Positions 60,233-64,000 of a DNA stretch of 64,000 nt are shown piece by piece. How positions within the stretch are numbered: position 1 is the stretch's first letter; each line of letters starts with the position of its first letter. The notes beneath the pieces are model-generated. The model searched no databases. It saw nothing but the letters and a program-made list of their open reading frames with translations, and was not told where the DNA came from. The stretch comes from Acidovorax sp. NCPPB 4044. Lineage in GTDB: Bacteria; Pseudomonadota; Gammaproteobacteria; Burkholderiales; Burkholderiaceae_C. The translations under genes were made by a program, and so were the position numbers. The DNA lies in the NCBI RefSeq assembly GCF_028069655.1, contig NZ_JAMCOS010000001.1, positions 2,448,001-2,512,000 of the forward strand, read 5' to 3'.

Positions 60233-61105
60233 TCAGCCCACGGCGGCGTTGCCGTCGGCGCGGAATCGGCTTCCGAGCCGGTAGCGGGAAGCCGGGTGCA
60301 GGCAGCGCACCATCGTCACCGGCACGCCCCGGCTCCAGGTGCGGCGGGTGAGCAGCAGGCAGGGCTGGTGCGGGTCCATCTCCAGCGCGCGGGCCTGCTC
60401 GGGGCTGGGCAGCACCGCATCCACCACGTGTTCCACCTGGTCGAACGGCACATTGCGCACGAGGTACTCGGAGGGCTGCAGGCGCTTGAAATCCTGGCGC
60501 GCGAAAGCCGGCACGAGGCGCGGGTTCACATAGCGGTCTTCCAGCTGCACGGGCACGCCGTCCTCGCGGTGCACGCACACCGCGTGGAACACCGATTCGC
60601 CCGTGCGCAGGTCCAGCGCGGCGGCGATCTCCAGCGTGGCGGAGATGCGCTCCACCGTCAGCACATCGCACCGGTAATCGTGGCCGCGCTCGCGGATCTC
60701 GCTGGCGAGGTTGGCGATCTGCAGCAGCGTGGACTGCGGCTTGTCTTCCGCGACGAAGCTGCCGACGCCCGCCACGCGCACGATGCGGCCCTGCTCCGAC
60801 AGCTCGCGCAGCGCGCGGTTGGCGGTCATGCGCGACACGCCGAACTGCGCCACCAGCTCGCTCTCCGACGGCAGGCGGTCCCCGGCGCGCCAGGACCCGT
60901 CCTGGATCTTGCGCGCGATGAAATCCTTGACCTGCTGGTAGAGGGCCACCGCGGCATCGGTATTGGTACCGGGGCCGGTGTCGGGCGGCGTGCCGGCCGT
61001 GGCTTGCCTGCCGCGCGCACTGCGCCGCGCCGATGGGGCCGGCGGCGCAGGTGCAGGAGAACGGGAAGACCGCGGGGACCGGGACACTGGAGCACTCAAA
61101 ATCAT
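60233..61105 (-). CDS. hutC: GntR-family histidine utilisation repressor HutC
   Basis: 290 residues. A proline/arginine-rich N-terminal ~48 residues precedes a GntR winged helix ([48 protein letters not shown]) and a UTRA ligand domain ([56 protein letters not shown]) that binds urocanate. The end [12 protein letters not shown] is a HutC hallmark. It lies between the ABC transporter and hutH. Confidence 0.95.
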   Translation of the reverse strand: MILSAPVSRSPRSSRSPAPAPPAPSARRSARGRQATAGTPPDTGPGTNTDAAVALYQQVKDFIARKIQDGSWRAGDRLPSESELVAQFGVSRMTANRALRELSEQGRIVRVAGVGSFVAEDKPQSTLLQIANLASEIRERGHDYRCDVLTVERISATLEIAAALDLRTGESVFHAVCVHREDGVPVQLEDRYVNPRLVPAFARQDFKRLQPSEYLVRNVPFDQVEHVVDAVLPSPEQARALEMDPHQPCLLLTRRTWSRGVPVTMVRCLHPASRYRLGSRFRADGNAAVG

Positions 61106-61199
61106 TCACCTCCGTGCTGCGCTGCGCACTGCTGCGGTGCAGCCCGCACGGCGGGGGCCGGCGGAAAACCATGGGGACGGCATTCTCGCGGATCGCCCC

Positions 61200-62006
61200 T
61201 CAGTGCGGCCCCGCGGCCATCGATTCGGCACGGATTTCCTCGGTCAGCCGGGCCTTGAGTTCCATGAACCCGGGCGTGGTCTTCACCGTGTAGTGGCGCG
61301 GGTGCGGCAGCTCGACGGCCAGCTCGGTCTTGATGCGCCCGGGCCGCGCGCTGAAGACGGCCACGCGGTTGGCCATGAAGATGGCTTCGTCGATGTCGTG
61401 GGTGACGAAGAGCACGGTTTTGCGCTCGGCCTCCCAGATACCCAGCAGCAGCTCCTGCATGAGCACGCGGGTTTGGTTGTCGAGCGCACCGAAGGGCTCG
61501 TCCATGAGCAGGATCTTCGGGTCGTTGGCGAGGGCGCGCGCGATGGCCGTGCGCTGCTGCATGCCGCCCGAGAGCTGCTTGGGATAGTGGTTCTCGAAGC
61601 CGCGCAGACCCACCTTGGCGATGAAATAGTCGCTGCGCTCCTTCTGCTGCGCAGGCGCCATGCCGCGCTCGCGCAGGCCGAAGCGGATGTTCTGCGCGAT
61701 GGTGAGCCAGGGGAACAGCGTGTAGCTCTGGAACACCATGCCCCGGTCGGCGCCGGGGCCCTCGACGGGCCGGCCATCCAGCACGACATCGCCACCGCTC
61801 GGGAAATCCAGGCCCGCCACGATGCGCAGCAGCGTGGACTTGCCGCAGCCCGAGGGACCCAGGATCGTGACGAAGTCGTTCTCGCGCACATCGAAATCCA
61901 CGGGGAGCAGCGCCTGCGTGGGCTGTCCGCGGGTGCCGGCGAAGGTGCGCGAGACGCCGCGGATCGAGAGCAGCTCGCGCTCGGGATTCGGAGAACGGGC
62001 GTTCAT
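61200..62006 (-). CDS. NitT/TauT-type ABC transporter ATPase
   Basis: 268 residues from the ATG at 62006, which shares one base with the permease stop (TGATG). Walker A ILGPSGCGKSTLLRIVAGL, signature LSGGMQQRTAIARALA, Walker B ILLMDEPFGALD and the switch VLFVTHDIDEAIFMANRVAVFS match SsuB/TauB-like ATPases. It ends 94 bases before hutC on the same strand. Confidence 0.94.
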   Translation of the reverse strand: MNARSPNPERELLSIRGVSRTFAGTRGQPTQALLPVDFDVRENDFVTILGPSGCGKSTLLRIVAGLDFPSGGDVVLDGRPVEGPGADRGMVFQSYTLFPWLTIAQNIRFGLRERGMAPAQQKERSDYFIAKVGLRGFENHYPKQLSGGMQQRTAIARALANDPKILLMDEPFGALDNQTRVLMQELLLGIWEAERKTVLFVTHDIDEAIFMANRVAVFSARPGRIKTELAVELPHPRHYTVKTTPGFMELKARLTEEIRAESMAAGPH

Positions 62007-62893
62007 CAGAGCGTGCTCCAGGCGAAAAGGCGCCGGTTGACGGCCTTGAACAGGAAGTCGGAGACGAGCCCGATGACACCGATCACGATGATGCCGAAGA
62101 TGATCTGCCCCGTATTGAGCAGCGCCTGGCTGTCGGTGATCATGTGCCCGATGCCCGAGGACGAGCCGATCAGCTCGGCCACGATCACATAGGTCCAGGC
62201 CCAGCCGAGCACGAGGCGCAGCGTCTCGGCAATGCCCGGCGCGGCGCCGGGGATGAGCACGCGCAGCACGATGCCGCGGCTGCCCGCACCCAGCGTATAG
62301 GCCGCCTCGACGAGGTCGCGCCGTGCGCCGCCCACGATGACGGCCACCATCAGCGTGATCTGGAAGACCGAGCCGATGAAGATCACCAGCAGCTTCTGCG
62401 CCTCCCCGATCCCCGCCCAGAGGATGAGCAGCGGGATGAAGGCCGAGGCCGGCAGGTAGCGGCAGAAGGACACGAAGGGCTCGAAGAACGCTTCCACCGG
62501 CTTCCAGGCGCCCATGCAGATGCCCAGCGGAACGGCCACCACGGCGGCCAGCACGAAGCCGCCCACCACGCGCCATACGGTCATGCCGATGTCCTGGAGG
62601 AAGCCGTATTCGGTGAACAGCAGCCAGCCTTCGCGCAGCATGGTGAGCGGGCTGGCCAGGAAGGTGGGCGACACGAAACCGCCCAGCGTGAAGGCCGCCC
62701 ACACGGCCACGAACAGCACGAAGAAGGCCGCGCCCAGCGCCGTGCGCGCACCCGGCGCCACCGGCTCGAGCGGAGCGAAGCGGCGGCGCCGGCGCGCAGG
62801 CAGCGCAACGCCGCCCAGGCGCGGCGACGGGAGAGGCGGCGCCACCGGCGCAGGAGAGGCTGTGGCGGTGGCGGTGTTGGAAGAAGCAGCCAT
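62006..62893 (-). CDS. NitT/TauT-type ABC transporter permease
   Basis: 295 residues with about six membrane helices after a Pro/Ala-rich N-terminus. The EAA-type loop lies in VEAAYTLGAGSRGIVLRVLIPGAAPGIAETLRLVLGWAWTYVIVAELIGSSSGIGHMI. It is the channel of the transporter; it lies 8 bases after the binding-protein gene. Confidence 0.93.
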   Translation of the reverse strand: MAASSNTATATASPAPVAPPLPSPRLGGVALPARRRRRFAPLEPVAPGARTALGAAFFVLFVAVWAAFTLGGFVSPTFLASPLTMLREGWLLFTEYGFLQDIGMTVWRVVGGFVLAAVVAVPLGICMGAWKPVEAFFEPFVSFCRYLPASAFIPLLILWAGIGEAQKLLVIFIGSVFQITLMVAVIVGGARRDLVEAAYTLGAGSRGIVLRVLIPGAAPGIAETLRLVLGWAWTYVIVAELIGSSSGIGHMITDSQALLNTGQIIFGIIVIGVIGLVSDFLFKAVNRRLFAWSTL

Positions 62894-62901
62894 TCGCCGG
62901 C

Positions 62902-63867
62902 TCAGCGGATGAAGCTGGCGTCGTAGGTGGCGTCCAGATTGGCGGGTGCCTTGCGGATGACCCCCGCCTCCAGCAGGATCGGCACCGAGTCCTTCATGAA
63001 CTGCTGCAGCTCGCCCGCGAAGAACTTCTGGTTGGCCGCCTTGTCCTGCCAGCGCAGGAAAGCGGACGACTTGGCGAACTGCTCGCCGGTCTGCTTCACG
63101 GCCGCGCCCATGATGTCGTTCGACTTGGCGGGATCGGACTGGATCAGCGCGATGGCATCGAAATACGCGTCGGCCAGCGACTGCGCGGCCTTCGCGTTGG
63201 CCTTGAGCCAGGCCGGATCGCAGCCCACGGTGTCCATCACCATCGGGTATTCGATCGTGGTGGCAAGGATCTTGCCCGCCTGCGGATTGGCGCGCACGGT
63301 GGACAGGTAGGGTTCATAGGTCATGGCCGCGTCGTTCTGCCCGGCCACGAAGGCCTGCGCAGCGGGCTGGGGCTCCAGCGACACGGTCTTCACGTCCTTG
63401 AGCGTCATGCCGTTCTTCGACAGCATCCAGGCCAGGCCGAAATACGGCGCCGTGCCGGGCGCGCTCACGCCGATGGTCTTGCCCTTGAGGTCGGCAAAGC
63501 CCTTCACGTCGTTGCGCACGGCCAGGCCGTCGGCGCCGTACGACTTGTCCATCTGGAAGATCTGCACGATCGGCACGCCGTTGGCATTCCAGGCGACGTG
63601 GGTCTCCACCGTGGTGGCCGCGCACTGGATGGCCTTGGAGGCCAGCGCCAGGTGGCGGTCCTTCTGGGGGATCATTTTCAGCTCGACATCGAGGCCGTGC
63701 TTCTTGAAGAGCCCCGCCTTGTCGGCCAGCGTGAGCGGTGCAAAGCCCGTCCAGCCCGACATGCCCAGCACGATCTTCGTTTCCTGCGCGTGCGCGGCGA
63801 CAGCCAGCCCGGCCATGCACACCGCCGCGGCCATGCGCGACACCCCTACCACCACTGATCGGCCCAT
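62902..63867 (-). CDS. NitT/TauT-type ABC substrate-binding protein
   Basis: 321 residues from the ATG at 63867, with AAGGAG 7 bases upstream. The signal peptide (AAAVCMAGLAVAAHAQ) ends near residue 28. The mature start TKIVLGMSGWTGFAPLTLADKAGLFKKHGLDVELKMI and LKGKTIGVSAPGTAPYFGLAWML are typical of NMT1/THI5-like binding proteins. The substrate is unknown. A HutC-like dyad 96 bases upstream and the adjacent hut operon suggest histidine, urocanate or a related imidazole (inference). Confidence 0.92.
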   Translation of the reverse strand: MGRSVVVGVSRMAAAVCMAGLAVAAHAQETKIVLGMSGWTGFAPLTLADKAGLFKKHGLDVELKMIPQKDRHLALASKAIQCAATTVETHVAWNANGVPIVQIFQMDKSYGADGLAVRNDVKGFADLKGKTIGVSAPGTAPYFGLAWMLSKNGMTLKDVKTVSLEPQPAAQAFVAGQNDAAMTYEPYLSTVRANPQAGKILATTIEYPMVMDTVGCDPAWLKANAKAAQSLADAYFDAIALIQSDPAKSNDIMGAAVKQTGEQFAKSSAFLRWQDKAANQKFFAGELQQFMKDSVPILLEAGVIRKAPANLDATYDASFIR

Positions 63868-63962
63868 CGTCCTGCTCCTTGTGAGTGCATCGTCTGATGC
63901 GCGCGCCCCGCAATGGAACGCGCACCTGCTTGCTCCGGCCGCTGATTCTTGCCCAACGCCCA

Positions 63963-63978
63963 CCCTGTCTATACAGGG
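63963..63978. promoter_or_regulatory. HutC-like dyad upstream of the ABC transporter
   Basis: CCCTGTCTATACAGGG: 6-bp perfect arms around CTAT. The TGT-NTAT-ACA core equals the hutH operator core except for one base. It lies 96 bases before the binding-protein start, in promoter range. Confidence 0.65.
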
Positions 63979-64000
63979 TTACTACGCAGAGGGCGGCCCC

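Overview
The window looks like a chromosomal segment of a Comamonadaceae betaproteobacterium, most likely Acidovorax or Paracidovorax. This is inferred from protein style and synteny (thrS-infC-rpmI-rplT-pheS-pheT-ihfA-merR, the HutF/HutG histidine route, the dense Liv and beta-oxidation clusters); no database search was possible. I saw no prophage, insertion sequence, CRISPR array or defence island.

Bases 1-17,200 are a housekeeping block: rlmE and yhbY (divergent), a small glycosyltransferase-like gene, greA, carAB, tRNA-Pro(GGG), the translation operon from thrS to ihfA and merR, and aceA. This block is clearly less GC-rich than the rest. Upstream of thrS there is a complete candidate attenuator: a 14-residue peptide with five Thr codons, competing stems and a terminator. 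infC appears to start with ATC.

Bases 17,200-22,900 carry exporters with an Lrp-type regulator, a SWIB-domain protein, an orphan iron-binding protein and an HSD10-type dehydrogenase. Bases 22,960-33,290 (minus strand) form a beta-oxidation cluster: FadB-type enzyme, thiolase, acyl-CoA dehydrogenase, two SDRs, PaaI thioesterase, CurA-type reductase, ElaA-type acetyltransferase and GST, behind a 20-bp operator-like dyad. A secreted GH5 glycosidase follows, then an acyl-CoA ligase with a complete LivKHMGF-type transporter.

Bases 42,300-46,000 are a plus-strand run selO-msrB-yciB-bolA-ppiC. After it come an acyltransferase-like membrane protein, an SGNH hydrolase, tRNA-Pro(TGG), an IF-1 paralogue, psd, a small unknown gene and an unusual PAP2-phosphatase lipoprotein. 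The right end is the histidine-utilisation operon hutC-H-U-D-I-F-G (minus strand), preceded by a NitT/TauT-type ABC transporter. HutC-like operators lie in front of both hutH and the transporter.

A short interspersed repeat (GCTAT-N7-ATAGC plus a conserved 20-odd-base flank) occurs at least four times. One copy forms the 3' end of hutD and a degenerate one lies inside the hutF coding sequence.
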